This document shows positions 1 to 10,440 of a stretch of DNA of 64,000 bases, piece by piece (position 1 is the first letter of the stretch; each line of letters starts with the position of its first letter). The notes beneath the pieces were generated by a model that saw nothing but the letters and a program-made list of their open reading frames with translations, made no database searches and had not been told where the DNA came from. Made by a program: the position numbers and the translations under genes. The DNA lies in contig CP136068.1 in the NCBI GenBank assembly GCA_032622095.1, forward strand, positions 151,925,151 through 151,989,150, read 5' to 3'. This stretch comes from Siphonodentalium dalli. Taxonomy: Eukaryota > Mollusca > Scaphopoda > Gadilida > Siphonodentaliidae.

Positions 1-1427
1 TAAAATAACTTTAATGTGTCATTTTTTGACAAGTAAACCCAGTAAATGGAATTGGATAGTATATATCTCTGTGTTTAGACCACTTATCGCATTTCAGTGT
101 GTTTTGAGTCGGAAAAATTGTGTATTTACTTCGCGAAGCGGGCGTGACGAAAAATTGGGCTAAATTTCGACAGCGAGTTCACCAGAGGTCAAATGACGGG
201 TCGTTCTACTATGGGTATAACTTTTAACACATAAAGTTCCGTTGAAACATTTACACAACAGTAGAAATTTATACCAATAGTAGGAATCGTTATACCCACA
301 GTAGGGTGTAAGATGAAATTTACAAAACAGGTGTTATACACACAGTAGGATAGCCAATTATGGTATAAAATAAGTTATTATGAGTCGATAAAGGTAAACA
401 CTCAAGATTCTATGCCGATTATGAATCTAAAACCAAATACTATTATATTATAAGCCGAAGACGTGCTGATTTTTAGGAGAACAGGCTGTAAATATATTTA
501 TATACGATTGTAATACGACCTTGCCTAAACCTACACACAAGGCTCTTCCTGATTGGTCAGTATCCTGTATTCACATGGAGACATGACCGTCGTATTGTGT
601 TACAATTCTAGATATTCTGAATTGTACAACAAACAAATGTGGTACAATCAGTGAAATGCTGCCAACAAAAATAAGTCTTAACTTGCAGAAAAGGCAATGA
701 AAATGGGTCGTCGTTCAATAGTGACGTCATGTTTGATGTTATAGTTTTAAGAGAAGAACTGTTTGGTGGAAAATCAGAGCTAGAAACTGGGCTATTATAT
801 AGCAGGTTGAAAGTATCCAGTCGAATTACAATCAGTTTCTTTGTGTTAAATTCTACTATACACGCCGATGCGCAGTGTATTTATTTCTCAAATAAATTAT
901 ATTTAAAGTATGACATGTTTGTTCTTCTGCCTGCCTTACATCACCATTAACCGCTGAGTTCAATACAAACTGTCCACACTCCGTTCTGCACAACTTGCCA
1001 GAACATTTTTTCTCGGGTATTTTTGCATCACTGCGATGTTCCAACATGTTTTTAGAACAAACTCAAGTATTTTAATCCATGTTTATCTGTCAATATTATA
1101 ACGATAGGCTGTCTATGCTGGAAATAGACATGCACTTCACGGTATATCTAGTTTATAAATTGAATGGAATATATCGTGCGTTTCGTGCTGATTTCTGCTT
1201 CTCGTTTCCTGCCTCCTCTTGGCCTATTGGCAAACGATGCTTGAGATCTGCCAGATATCACCGTATTCCTGTGAGTCGCTTACATCGATATCGTGGTATG
1301 AACCTGCGCGATAACTATTATCCTGTTTATAGATTGTTGTGGTTGGAAGTCTTCCTATCGCTTGACAAACAACAGTCACAAGGATTCGGTAATGTATCCT
1401 GCGTTAAACTTAAAGAACTGCGCAAAA
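1..1427. other. AT-rich intergenic DNA, no feature supported
   Basis: I see no gene, long repeat or structured element here. Short open frames (for example 729-950 plus and 856-1047 minus) have no recognisable motif, no codon-like composition and no splice context that I could support. The short phrase with AGTAGG next to TATACC recurs a few times around 220-350 but does not form a clear tandem array. Confidence 0.5.
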
Positions 1428-1950
1428 AGCCACCAACAAAGCCACCAAAGCCACCAACAAGCAATTTTTTTCCGCAACTAAAAAAAAAAGATCCTGCTTG
1501 TTTTTTAGTGTTTTGGCAATGAGTTGGGCTTCAAACCCACTTTGAATGAGAGAAATAATGTAATTCTAACTGTAAACTGACTGCAGGCAGTTATCGTGTT
1601 GTATTTTGTTGCTAATATTGAAATCCAAGATGGCCGCTGGCAGCCATGTTTTTTTGGCCGAATGACCTCAAAATGACTCATTCCTATTTACATGTCCATG
1701 TTAACATCCATGATAAATAGTATGCACAGAAATTCATATACAGCTGTTTACAGTGAATTTCCCCCCGCAAATCTCTGTTTTAGTGTTAAAAGGGGGGGTG
1801 GGTGTCAAAAAATGGTCGGAAAAAACTGCCGAAAACGGAAAAACATTTGACGGTGGGGGTGGGTGGGTACAAAAAATGATCGAAAGGGAAAAAATGCCAT
1901 ACGTGCCTGAAATTTGTTCCGATCCCCCCCCCCCCCCCCCCCCCCCCCTG
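1428..1950 (-). mobile_element. Poly-C/poly-G ended non-autonomous DNA element, copy 1 (truncated)
   Basis: This stretch is the reverse complement of much of 63191-63718 at the other end of the window. Shared landmarks are the CCAAGATGGCCGC phrase (about 1627), CATGTCCATGTTAACATC (about 1691) and GCATACGTGCC or close variants next to the poly-C end. The right edge is a C-run of about 26 bases followed by TG, ending at 1950, which matches the CAG plus G-run terminus of the full copy. The other terminus is missing: sequence fades at about 1428, where the complete copy continues to a second C-run. The apparent peptides across this stretch are translations of the repeat. By its CAG...CTG ends it could be hAT-like, but that is tentative. 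Confidence 0.6.
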
Positions 1951-2103
1951 GACAGAGAGGTAAAACTCCTGTTGGTTCTAGACATGCTTCTACGTCGCGA
2001 TATGTGCTATAATAGTATCCGCAAATAGCTGTTGACAGATAGAATGGAAGCATACCTATACTGTATAATTACGAATACGGTGATTTGAGACGCACAGAAG
2101 CTG

Positions 2104-2908
2104 TCGAGTACTACTATAAACCTCGACAATTTAATAGTGTAGGCGACTTCTTGTAAATATCACCAGCCAATGTAAATGGAGTACTATAAACCTCGACAAT
2201 TTAATAGTGTATGCGATTTCTTGTAAATCACCAGACTATGCAAATCGATTAATACAAAACCTCAATATTTTACTAGTGTATGCGATTTCTTGTAAATCAC
2301 CAGACTAGGCAAATCGAGTTCTATAAACCCCGACCATTTAATAGTGTAGGCGATTTCTTGTAAATATCACCAGCCAAGGTAAATTGAGTACTATAAACAT
2401 CGACAATTTAATAGTGTATGCGATTTCTTGTAAATCACCAGACTATGCAAATCGATTAATACAAAACCTCAATAATTTACTAGTGTATGCGATTTCTTGT
2501 AAATCACCAGACTAGGCAAATCGAGTTCTATAAACCCCGACAATTTAATAGTGTAGGCGATTTCTTGTAAATATCACCAGCCAAGGTAAATGGAGTACTA
2601 TAAACATCGACAATTTAATAGTGTATGCGATTTCTTGTAAATCACCAGACTATGCAAATCGATTAATACAAAACCTCAATAATTTACTTGTGTAGGCGAT
2701 TTCTTGGTAAATCACCAGCCAAGGCAAATCGAGTACTATACACATCGACAATTTAGTAGTGTGGGCGTCTTCTTGTAAACACCAGCCAAGTAAATTGAGT
2801 ACTATAAACCTCGATAAACTAATAGTGTAGGCGACTTCTTGTAAATTACCAGCCAAGGCAAATCGAGTACTATAAACCTCGACAATTTAATAGCGTAGGC
2901 GTCTTCTT
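2104..2908. repeat. Minisatellite, about 68-bp unit with three-unit higher order
   Basis: About twelve tandem copies of a roughly 68-bp unit. Each contains a TATAAACCTCGACAATTTAA-like phrase, AGTGTAGGCG and TTCTTGTAAATCACCAG. Variants alternate as type A (GAGTACTATAAAC), B (GATTAATACAAAACCTC) and C (GAGTTCTATAAACCCC). The A-B-C order starts near 2176 and repeats near 2386 and 2593, so a higher-order unit of about 207 bp exists. Copies after about 2700 are more diverged. No coding sense is apparent. Confidence 0.85.
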
Positions 2909-3122
2909 TAGGAATATCGAGTATACTATCGACTTCAAAATGGAACATTCGGGTCCCCCAGTCTCCCCAAAATGCAAAGAGTTAATGTTTCCTATTAAAG
3001 TGAGTCCTAGTAACTTGATGGCTCTCTGACAAGATCATATAAATAGATTTCTCGTCGATGTTATGTTGTAAATTAAGAGTTACAGACATATATCTAATCC
3101 CAATCAACAATGAACGAAACAC

Positions 3123-3440
3123 ACTTGTTGGTTGATTGATTGGGGTTTAATGTCGCTTTCAGCAAGTATAAGGCAATGTCACGATGATACCAGTTTTAGT
3201 GGTGGATACAATCCGCACACTTACGGCTAATCCAACAGTGATTTCAATGGCTGATAAACTCGCCGACCATGTGCGGCAAACCACCGGCCATCGGCGAGTA
3301 ATTGGCAACTTCACCAGATAACGATTTCGAGCTACAAAGTCCACGATGGAAACATGTGGATTTGAACCCTTATCGCCAGCGCTGGAAGGCGAAACAGCAC
3401 CTAGGCCCATCGAAACACACTTGTAGAAGATATTCAGTTG
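3123..3440 (-). mobile_element. tRNA-derived SINE, mollusc-type tail
   Basis: Read on the minus strand, the head is near 3440 and the tail near 3123. A pol III B box reading GGTTCAAATCC lies at about 3358-3370, and an A-box-like TGGGCCTAGG lies near 3400-3412. The tail reads AAAGCGACATTAAACC and then a short ATCAATCAACC tract, a 3' end familiar from mollusc SINEs. The head-to-tail length of about 320 bp is in the normal SINE range. It encodes no protein and would move with LINE machinery. The short open frames at 3159-3455 and 3302-3610 are its shadows. Clade assignment is from recalled motif shape, not from a search. Confidence 0.75.
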
Positions 3441-3560
3441 AATGCTATAAAGCACAAATGTATTCTTATGTGTATTATAACATTAGTACATTACAAAGAA
3501 ACGTCGATCATATTACAAGACTTGTGTTTTATAGTTCTAGGACAGAACTTACAAACGGAT

Positions 3561-3942
3561 TTTTTTACCCTGTGCCAATGCATTCTCTTATATATGCGAG
3601 TCGACCATAGGTCGCCTCGCATATATAAGAGAATGCATTGGCCTAACAATTGTATATCATTTTTTTAAAATAAATGTTTCTTACAATTTTTAGGACATAA
3701 AATAAAAAACATCCATTACCCTGCAGGGAGCCCCACACATACATAGAAGCATATAGAAGAGTGTCGTCTGCTCATGTTTGTCTGGGGCTCTGTATGGGTG
3801 AAATTATAAAATTGTTAAAGAATACAAGAAAAAATTATTAAAATTGTAAAAAATTGTTAGGCCAATGCATTCTCTTATATATGCGAGGCGACCTATGGTC
3901 GACTCGCATATATAAGAGAATGCATTGGCACAGGGTAAAAAA
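3561..3942. mobile_element. Double-hairpin MITE, long form, copy A
   Basis: Termini are TTTTTTACCCTGTG at 3561-3574 and its inverse CACAGGGTAAAAAA at 3929-3942. Just inside each terminus lies a 67-bp near-palindrome (3575-3641 and 3862-3928), with arms CCAATGCATTCTCTTATATA and TGCGAG around a short asymmetric centre, GTCGACC against GGCGACC. The two hairpins are inverted copies of each other. The roughly 220-bp spacer contains its own stem, GAGCCCC at about 3729 with GGGGCTC at about 3783. There is no open frame of note. It is probably a non-autonomous DNA transposon. Confidence 0.8.
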
Positions 3943-4088
3943 TGCAAGGCCACTCAGAGTTAACGCCTAAATGTCGAAAAGACAAAATATGCCAATCAAA
4001 CAACATTTGAGGCACTTCTGATGGTCACACAGGCATTGGTCTATAATCATGACGGGAGCTACGCTGGTGAAGCATTAAAGATCATGTA

Positions 4089-4179
4089 CCAGTTCATTCT
4101 CTTCTATATGCGAGAGCCTCGCATAAATAATATAATGCACTGCATGGCTATATATAAGAGAATGCATTGGTACAGGGTT
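4089..4179. mobile_element. Diverged solo hairpin of the double-hairpin family
   Basis: TTCATTCTCTTCTATATGCG and, further on, TATATAAGAGAATGCATTGG flank a degraded centre (GAGCCTCGC). This matches the 67-bp hairpin of the element at 3561-3942 with several substitutions and an insertion. It ends in TACAGGG, equivalent to the CACAGGG terminus. Confidence 0.6.
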
Positions 4180-4605
4180 TTCGCAACATTTCAGGAAGCT
4201 CCAGTCATAAGAAGGTTAATGGGCTCTTAGTGGGAACTAATTATTTTATGGGATTTGGAAACAACTGGGTATCTTTAATGTGTGTGTTGGTATATGTATC
4301 TTTATTCCACACCCATTGACGTGAGTCACATGTATTCAACGGAATCCCGTCCATTGAATACATATTAGTGTATACCTCTAGTGGAATACAAGCTGGAACT
4401 ATTCATGTTGACGTTGTCGCCAAAAAAGATGACGTACATTTCGTCGATCGTCCGCTTCCGGTAAACCCCCCCCCCCAAATAATTACTGGTTATTTGTCAG
4501 ACTTAAATCACTATAACGGTAGTTATATTAACAATGAAGGTGACATTCATGGATTGAACTTATCTGACTGAACGGTGTGGAATAAATACAGAACACAACT
4601 TGCAT

Positions 4606-4737
4606 CATAATCTCGAATATTTTATCGAACTCGTTGCGGACGGCGTAAACTTATATTTCGCTCGAGCTACGCTCTCGCGAAATATATCCTTGCGCCATCC
4701 GCAACTCATTCGATAAAAGAGTCTCGATTCAGATGCG
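4606..4737. repeat. Foldback (imperfect hairpin)
   Basis: Arms such as TTTTATCGAACTCGTTGCGGA (about 4619) and TCCGCAACTCATTCGATAAAA (about 4698) are inverted copies. GGCGTAAACTTATATTTCGC also pairs with GCGAAATATATCCTTGCGCC across a centre near 4665. It is a foldback-type repeat without coding content. Confidence 0.65.
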
Positions 4738-4812
4738 TGTTGTGTTCTGTCTATGTCTACAGTACTGTCGACATAAAACGTCTGCGATGTTCTGACCGAT
4801 AACTTACCGTTA

Positions 4813-5636
4813 TTAAAGGTACTCAATCCGACCAGACGGTCCACATATATATATACCATCAAGATACAACAACATGTATTCATAATACGCTCTAGTTATC
4901 AGAATATATTTATTGCAACAAAACGATTGTCAACTATGGCATCAAAATATTTGTTCAACAAAATATGACTAAAGTATCACGAAATTTGACCGTATTACCA
5001 CTTGATTTTAGAGTGATTCATCTTCATCCGAAATTTTGTCCGAGACCTTCCATTTGACCACGTGTTTCTGGGCCACATATTAATACATCTCGAGAAATAA
5101 TAAACTTCAAAAATCGATATATAATAACTCTGAGCTTTGATGGGTGGGTTCCTCGACTCGAATCAAATATGTTTTACGCCGGAAGCCAAATAAATACACA
5201 GAACGACACGATGTGTAAATGGGTTTGTCGATACGGCACTCGTGTTGTCGCGGAAGGATAGTACGACAGTCGCTTGTGCCTCGAGTTCTATACTTCCGCG
5301 ACAGCACGAGTGCCGTATCGACTAACACATCGTGTCGTTCTGTGTTTATTACACGCTTCGCGTCCTTGAACCCGTGCATTAAAAATACAGGCTTAGAAGG
5401 TTTATTTAGGCACAAAGAGGGCGTGTTTTGTCATGTGTGATGGTGCTTTTATTTTATAGTTCCGGTTTCAAGGCTGAGGCGAACGTCATGTACGTCATTT
5501 TACGTCAACGAGATGCGTATGGAACGTACGTTCCATACGTATTTGTAAATATGGAACAGCAATAACACTGTGCTTCTGGGAACAGAATAGTAATTTAGGA
5601 GCGTCTGATAGGATGGAGTACCTTTAGTAAGCCAAA
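4813..5636. mobile_element. TTAAAGG-ended MITE, copy 1, split by a nested insertion
   Basis: The left terminus TTAAAGGTACTCAATCCGA (4813) and the right terminus GGAGTACCTTTAG (ending about 5636) are inverted. Interior phrases (CTTGATTTTAGAGT, CTGAGCTTTGATGGGTGGGTT, CGAATCAAATATGTTTTAC, GAAGCCAAA) recur in copies at 16431, 38937 and 41234. The interior breaks at about 5195 within the GAAGCCAAATAAATA / ATAGTAATTTAGGAG junction and resumes at about 5585, so roughly 390 bp were inserted later. Confidence 0.75.
5195..5584. mobile_element. Insertion nested in the TTAAAGG MITE, with long hairpin
   Basis: It interrupts copy 1 of the TTAAAGG family. It begins with an inverted repeat: ACACAGAACGACACGATGTG near 5197 pairs with CACATCGTGTCGTTCTGTGT ending near 5346, and the pairing continues inward through CGATACGGCACTCGTG and CGCGGAAG. 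The remaining part carries a perfect 24-bp palindrome at 5516-5539 (core GGAACGTACGTTCC) and several TACGTCA words. It has no recognisable product. Confidence 0.6.
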
Positions 5637-6135
5637 CATAAAAGGATAATGGCTATGAGATCTACAGTGCTAACTTGAAAGTATTCCACCCATCAAAAGT
5701 GTCTATCCCCACTTACGTACGTGACCTGAATTCCACTGCTAGGCTTTATAAACCGAAATGCCACTTAGTTGTGACACAGTGCCTAAGTAGATTGGTCTGG
5801 TTAGGTATTGATTATGATATATAGTTTATTGAATATGTCCACGACAAAAGCGGGAACCAAATTGAAGCCATATCGGTCACATCAGCACCTTTTATATGGA
5901 ACGCCCACGAAATGAAAACAACATAACAAAGTTAGATTGAACAAAAAGGAAACTATCATAATTTTATCTGAGCTAGATATCTTAATTTACAATTGTGAAG
6001 CGGATGCGAAATTGACGTCAGTTGTAATGGAGTTGTTTACAGAGAACCCGCGGAAATTAAATCTGATATATAGGACACGAGGCGATCGAACTGATGCTTC
6101 AAATATACGTGAGATGACCACGCAACTAATGTCCT

Positions 6136-6341
6136 TTAACCCTTTCAGTGCCAAGTCCGATTTTTGTATCAACCCATATTTCCTTGATCATTTTTCAAAT
6201 GTATTGATTATAATAATGTGATACATTGATGGAAAGAGCTCTTTCCATCAATATATCACATTATTATAATCAATAAATTTGAAAAATGATCAAGGAAATA
6301 TGGGTTGATACAAAAATCGGACTTGGCACTGAAAGGGTTAA
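6136..6341. mobile_element. Palindromic TTAA MITE, piggyBac-like ends, copy 1
   Basis: The whole element is one near-perfect inverted repeat of 206 bp, including TTAA at each end. It starts TTAACCCTTTCAGTGCCAAG and ends with the inverse, with a centre at GAGCTC near 6238. TTAA target duplication and CCCTTT termini are hallmarks of the piggyBac superfamily; the assignment here is structural only. The apparent small proteins at 5937-6221, 5987-6172 and 6305-6490 are partly translations of its arms. A second copy lies at 52878. Confidence 0.85.
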
Positions 6342-6817
6342 GGTGGCAGTGTGGTGATAAACTGTTCAACTTTTTATCTTATATATGTAACATCGCCATC
6401 TGTATACTACATATTTCTAATGAACAATTGGAGGAAGATAACATGAAGGTTTTCCGAGAATACATTATTCTAACCAAAAGATACATATAATATTTCGATC
6501 ACAAAGCGAAGGGCGATTTCAATCAACCAAAATGGCGTGAGAAATAGAATTATTAATGTTACTGTTGATAATATTCTCCATTTCGGATGAATGAACAATG
6601 GGTGTGACGATCTGTCCGTTAGAATATTGTACATAAATACAAACAGTACAAAACAGTTAAGGCTTTTGCGAGAAGATCGGTGTATGAATATATTAATGTA
6701 ATATGTGTATGAATGCCGACATGTATAAATTCGTATTAAATTATCGTAGAGGAAGGCCAGGTGGCTGAAAGTCTTCGACTTAAAATAAATATTCATACAA
6801 ATCCAACTGCATGGGAT

Positions 6818-7064
6818 TTTTTTACCCTGTGCCAATGCATTCTCTTATATATGCGAGTCGACCATAGGTCGCCTCGCATATATAAGAGAATGCATTGGCC
6901 TAACAATTTTTTATCATTTTTTTTAAATAAATGTTTCTTACAATTTTTAGGACATAAAATAAATAAAACATCCATTACCCTGCAGGGAGCCCCACACATA
7001 TATAGAAGCATATAGAAGAGTGTCGTCTGCTCATGTTTGTCTGGGGCTCTGTATGGGTGAAATT
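6818..7064 (+). mobile_element. Double-hairpin MITE, left part only, copy B
   Basis: It has the TTTTTTTACCCTGTG terminus, the 67-bp hairpin at 6832-6898 and the same interior as copy A, including the GAGCCCC...GGGGCTC stem. Homology stops at GGTGAAATTAT near 7064, so the right hairpin is absent. The sequence after this point is unrelated to the family. Confidence 0.75.
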
Positions 7065-7152
7065 ATGCCTCGGATGCGAAATATCAAAGACACCTAAACA
7101 CAAAATCAGTGAAAATCCAAAGCAATTAGTGCATGTATAGCTTATCGTTTAC

Positions 7153-7745
7153 ACTGATTGTGATTGTTTATTGCAAAGTCGTCAATTAAGGCGAAACATG
7201 CTATAACATATATACAATATTTACAATAGGTCACAAAAAAACAATTGTTACACAATCATACATATATTAATATATAATATGATAAATGTATAGATATATC
7301 GTAATATGTATTATAATATCTTATATATATTATATTATAATTTAATCCTTTATAATATCATTATCATAATATTTTGCCTGAAATAATTATTCACGGATAC
7401 AAATAATGCACCTAATCACACGTTTTTCAATTTGGAATAATCGGCTCAGTCATATTTTAATTTTTTTGATGCCAATTTGATAAAAATACTAACTTTTCCA
7501 GTAATAGTTGATTTTCCAAAGATAATAGTCTTTCGAATTTTTCTTTCGTAGGATTCTCCCAGTAATATTTCGGGATATAGTCTGCTCGAATTATCTGTAG
7601 TTATTTGCAAATAATAATAAAATGGTATTCATCACCCGTGCCATCACCGCAAATATCACAGGTTTTGTCACCATTATCCACAGATTTAGATTTCCATCTT
7701 GTATATTCGACAGGCAGTTTTATATTTGCGGTTCTAAATTTTAGC
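7153..7745 (-). pseudogene. L2/CR1-like LINE remnant: C-terminal zinc-binding end of reverse transcriptase plus 3' UTR
   Basis: On the minus strand, a fragment from about 7745 to 7481 reads RTANIKLPVEYTRW and then CDICGDGTGDEYHFIIIC. This matches the zinc-binding pattern near the C-terminus of many LINE reverse transcriptases: CxxC, then H and C, with a GDEYHF core. An in-frame stop follows directly after the last Cys-Lys; open sequence with YIPKYYW and LLSLENQLLLEKL then continues. The 3' UTR ends near 7153 with GACTTTGCAATAAACAATC, closely like the 3' end at 15290-15402. Only the tail of ORF2 remains, as in typical 5'-truncated insertions. It is inactive. Confidence 0.7.
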
Positions 7746-8184
7746 AAAATGTTTGCTAAGTGATCCACCTCTCTTCCTGTACTGCATATCAGACTCGTTC
7801 AAACATTTGATATACCACCAACACTCTTCTCTATAGTGCATACCCGCTATACTATAAATGTTCTTTCAGTCCATTTCTTTCTATTACTCCATATGAAACC
7901 AATCTTATTTTGATATATCTATCGTTAAGCCCACAAATAGACATGTATAATATTAATATAATTACCTAATAACGATCTTCTAAAACTCTCACCTTGTGGG
8001 CTTATTCACACGCGACCAGAAAGAACCACCATAAGCTTTGTGATTGTTGTCGGATCTCCCCATTACACTTAATATTCATACATCATATTTTATATTGTAC
8101 ATGTTGATTTATATGCATGGATAAATACCGTTCACGTCAACTGTCAACCCTCGCAGAAATGACAATAGTATAGTTTCCGTCACA

Positions 8185-8690
8185 TACTGTTTTCGCTTCC
8201 TCCGTTTGTTTTTGGTTGTTTTTTTTTTTCGCTTGCTTCGGTTCCTTCGCGGCGAAGGAACCGTAGGAGGCGAAAAAATAAATCGAAGCAAGCGAAAAAA
8301 TCAAACGACGAAAGCGAAAAAACATCATTGTTGTTTCGCTTGCTTCGTTTGTTTGTTTTTTTTTCGCTTGCTTCGTTTGGTTTTTTTTTTTCGCTTTCGG
8401 CGGTTCCTTCGCATGCTTCGCGAAGTATCCAACCACCCAAACCCAACAACAACAACAACCAAGAAAAACTTATTTCTTGGTTGTTGTTGTTGTTGTTGTT
8501 GGGTTTCGGCGGTTCCTTCGCTTGCTTTGGATACTTCGCGAAGCATGCGAAATAACAATGACGTTTTTTTCGCTTTCGTCGTTTGATATTTTCGCTTCCT
8601 TCGGTTCCTTCGTGGCGAAGGAGCCTAAATAATTTAGATTATTTCGATTGCTTCGCCGCGCAGGAACCAAAGCAGGCGAAAAAACAAAAC
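8185..8690. repeat. Cluster of nested hairpins with GCTTCG/CGAAGC words and an AAC/GTT tract
   Basis: Short palindromes recur: GGTTCCTTCGCGGCGAAGGAACC-like stems at 8240-8262 and 8602-8624. A larger foldback has TTCGCATGCTTCGCGAAG (about 8408) facing CTTCGCGAAGCATGCGAA (about 8533). At its centre, an AAC microsatellite (8443-8466) faces its complement, a GTT tract (8474-8503), so it can form one long stem. The many open frames on both strands come from this low-complexity inverted structure and look like Lys/Asn- or Phe/Leu-rich peptides. Confidence 0.7.
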
Positions 8691-8879
8691 GAATTCGTGT
8701 AACATAAGACAGCAATTTATTTAGTTGGCAATGAGACACGAACTAAAGACAGCATTAATTAAGTACGCAACATCCGTACGTAACATCCACTCTCGGTGCT
8801 GTGCAGAATTTATCAACAGACTATAGTTACCCTGCGATTGATCACGATCTCCCACCGCGATGATTTCACCCCAAGTCAA

Positions 8880-9470
8880 GTGGTCATGCTAGTGTTCTAT
8901 GATGTTGGGGGTACTGCTGAATTGATATGATGTCGGTAGGGCAAACTAATGTCGTTACAAAAAAGTACCGTAACAAATTGCGTCAATAGTAACTGTCCAC
9001 ATAAACTGATGCATTGATTGTGCTAGTTAAGTGATGTAGCTTTTCATTTAATCAACTAGTTTGAAGTTGTGGGTTCAGTTCTGGACGATTTAGTTTTTAA
9101 AACCTTTTCCATAACTATCAATGATGAGATAACCGACTGTTCGCCACCTTAACGTAACACTCCCAATTGTTGTAGTATAAATGAGTCATTATATATCTTG
9201 CACTAAAATCCTCTGTCAGTTGTAGGACTTCAATGTCAGACCAATTTCACGATCTAACCATGTAATCAACTCAATGGCGTCCGGTATTATTTTCGAGTCC
9301 CATTTTATAATTTCGTCCACCGTGTGGTTTGTAGCGTCTAATGGTAAATGTCAGTATATTGCGACGATTACTCCTCGCCATGTGGTCCTGGTTGAGGTTG
9401 GTAGGGTCCCATTGAATTGCCATGATACTGGTATGGCAAACGGGTGACGTTACGAAAAAGTACCATTATT
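8880..9470. repeat. Diverged direct duplication (about 8880-8975 and 9380-9470)
   Basis: Both copies share the order GTGGT, TTGAATTG or TGAATTG, then GGCAAAC or GGGCAAAC, then GTTAC and AAAAAGTACC. The second copy is also an inverted counterpart of the left flank of the 29-bp minisatellite at 9811. Between the copies I see nothing else recognisable. Confidence 0.5.
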
Positions 9471-9773
9471 TCTGTTGCGATTATTGCCGTGTTTAACTAA
9501 TCCGAGTGATTTGAAAAAACACCAGTGCCTGTATGAAATATTCAACATTCAATATATTTTGTGAAAAAAGTCATAATGGCTGCACTGGTGATTGCAAAAC
9601 GACGTGAATAGCAATCTTGATTATAATCGATTTGCAAGAACTAATAAATACAACCAGTATTAAAATATTTCGCAATATATATGTTTTTGAATGTTTGATA
9701 CACATAATGGCTTTTCCTGGATATGATCAGATTATCCGAAAACCGCAAAAATGACAACTTTAGAAAAACAAAC

Positions 9774-10180
9774 TCTACTTTTTCTTAACAGAATCAGTTT
9801 GCCATTGCAGCACCATAGCAATTCAGCAGGACCCACCAGCACCATAGCAATTCATTGGGACCCACCAGCATCATAGCAATTCAGCAGGATCCACCAGCAT
9901 CATAGCAATTCAGCGGGACCCACCAGCATCATAGCAATTCAGCAGGACACACCAGCATCATATCAATATCAACAGAGCCCACCAGCATCATATCAAATCA
10001 GCAGAACCCACCAGCACCATAGCAATTCATCAGGACCCACCATCATTATAGAAATTCAGCAGGACCCACCACCATCATAGCAATTCATTGGGACCCACCA
10101 GCACCATAGCAATTCAACAGGACCCGCCAGCATCATAGCAATTCAGCAGGACCCACCACCATCATAGCAATTCATTGGAA
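9774..10180. repeat. 29-bp minisatellite, about 13 copies, grown from a transposon arm
   Basis: Tandem units read AGCATCATAGCAATTCAGC then AGGACCCACC with small variation, from 9811 to about 10176. The unit and its left flank (CAGTTTGCCATTG) are the inverse of 9401-9465, which holds a single copy of the same words. This suggests the tandem array expanded from one arm of an inverted-repeat element. Confidence 0.75.
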
Positions 10181-10194
10181 AGATCGCTCTGACG

Positions 10195-10440
10195 ATACAT
10201 TTTAAATGGCTGGAAAATGGCTGTGACTTTGGCAAGTGTTTTTTCAGAGCATATGAAGCCGGTATATCAATATTTCGTGTATTTATCGACATATCGTATC
10301 CGTCCCTCCAAATTACGTAGACAAAATTTGGAAGCTCGAATGAGTCATTTCCGTTTAACGCGCAACCATCAACTATAATTCGAAGGTAGATTATTTGGCA
10401 AACTTTCTGAGCTGCGTTCGTTGCAGAAATATTCATATTT
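10195..10440. repeat. Dispersed repeat shared with 61725-61905, copy 1
   Basis: AAAATGGCTGTGACTTTGGC, AAGTGTTTT, AGAGCATATGAA, CCGGTAT and TTTATCGAC occur in the same order and orientation at 61747 onward. The open frame at 10143-10436 (minus) and that at 61685-61918 (minus) share residues such as DGYD, SIN and SYAL. This reflects the DNA repeat, although an old coding origin cannot be excluded. I do not recognise a product. Confidence 0.55.

Noticed and set aside
3358-3412. Functional tRNA gene
   Set aside because: Only pol III A and B box-like words are present. There is no cloverleaf with an anticodon stem and the tail is that of a SINE.
10143-10436. Paralogous protein pair with 61685-61918
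   Set aside because: Similarity is at the DNA level throughout, including non-coding flanks. The frames include minisatellite sequence and do not share start or stop positions.
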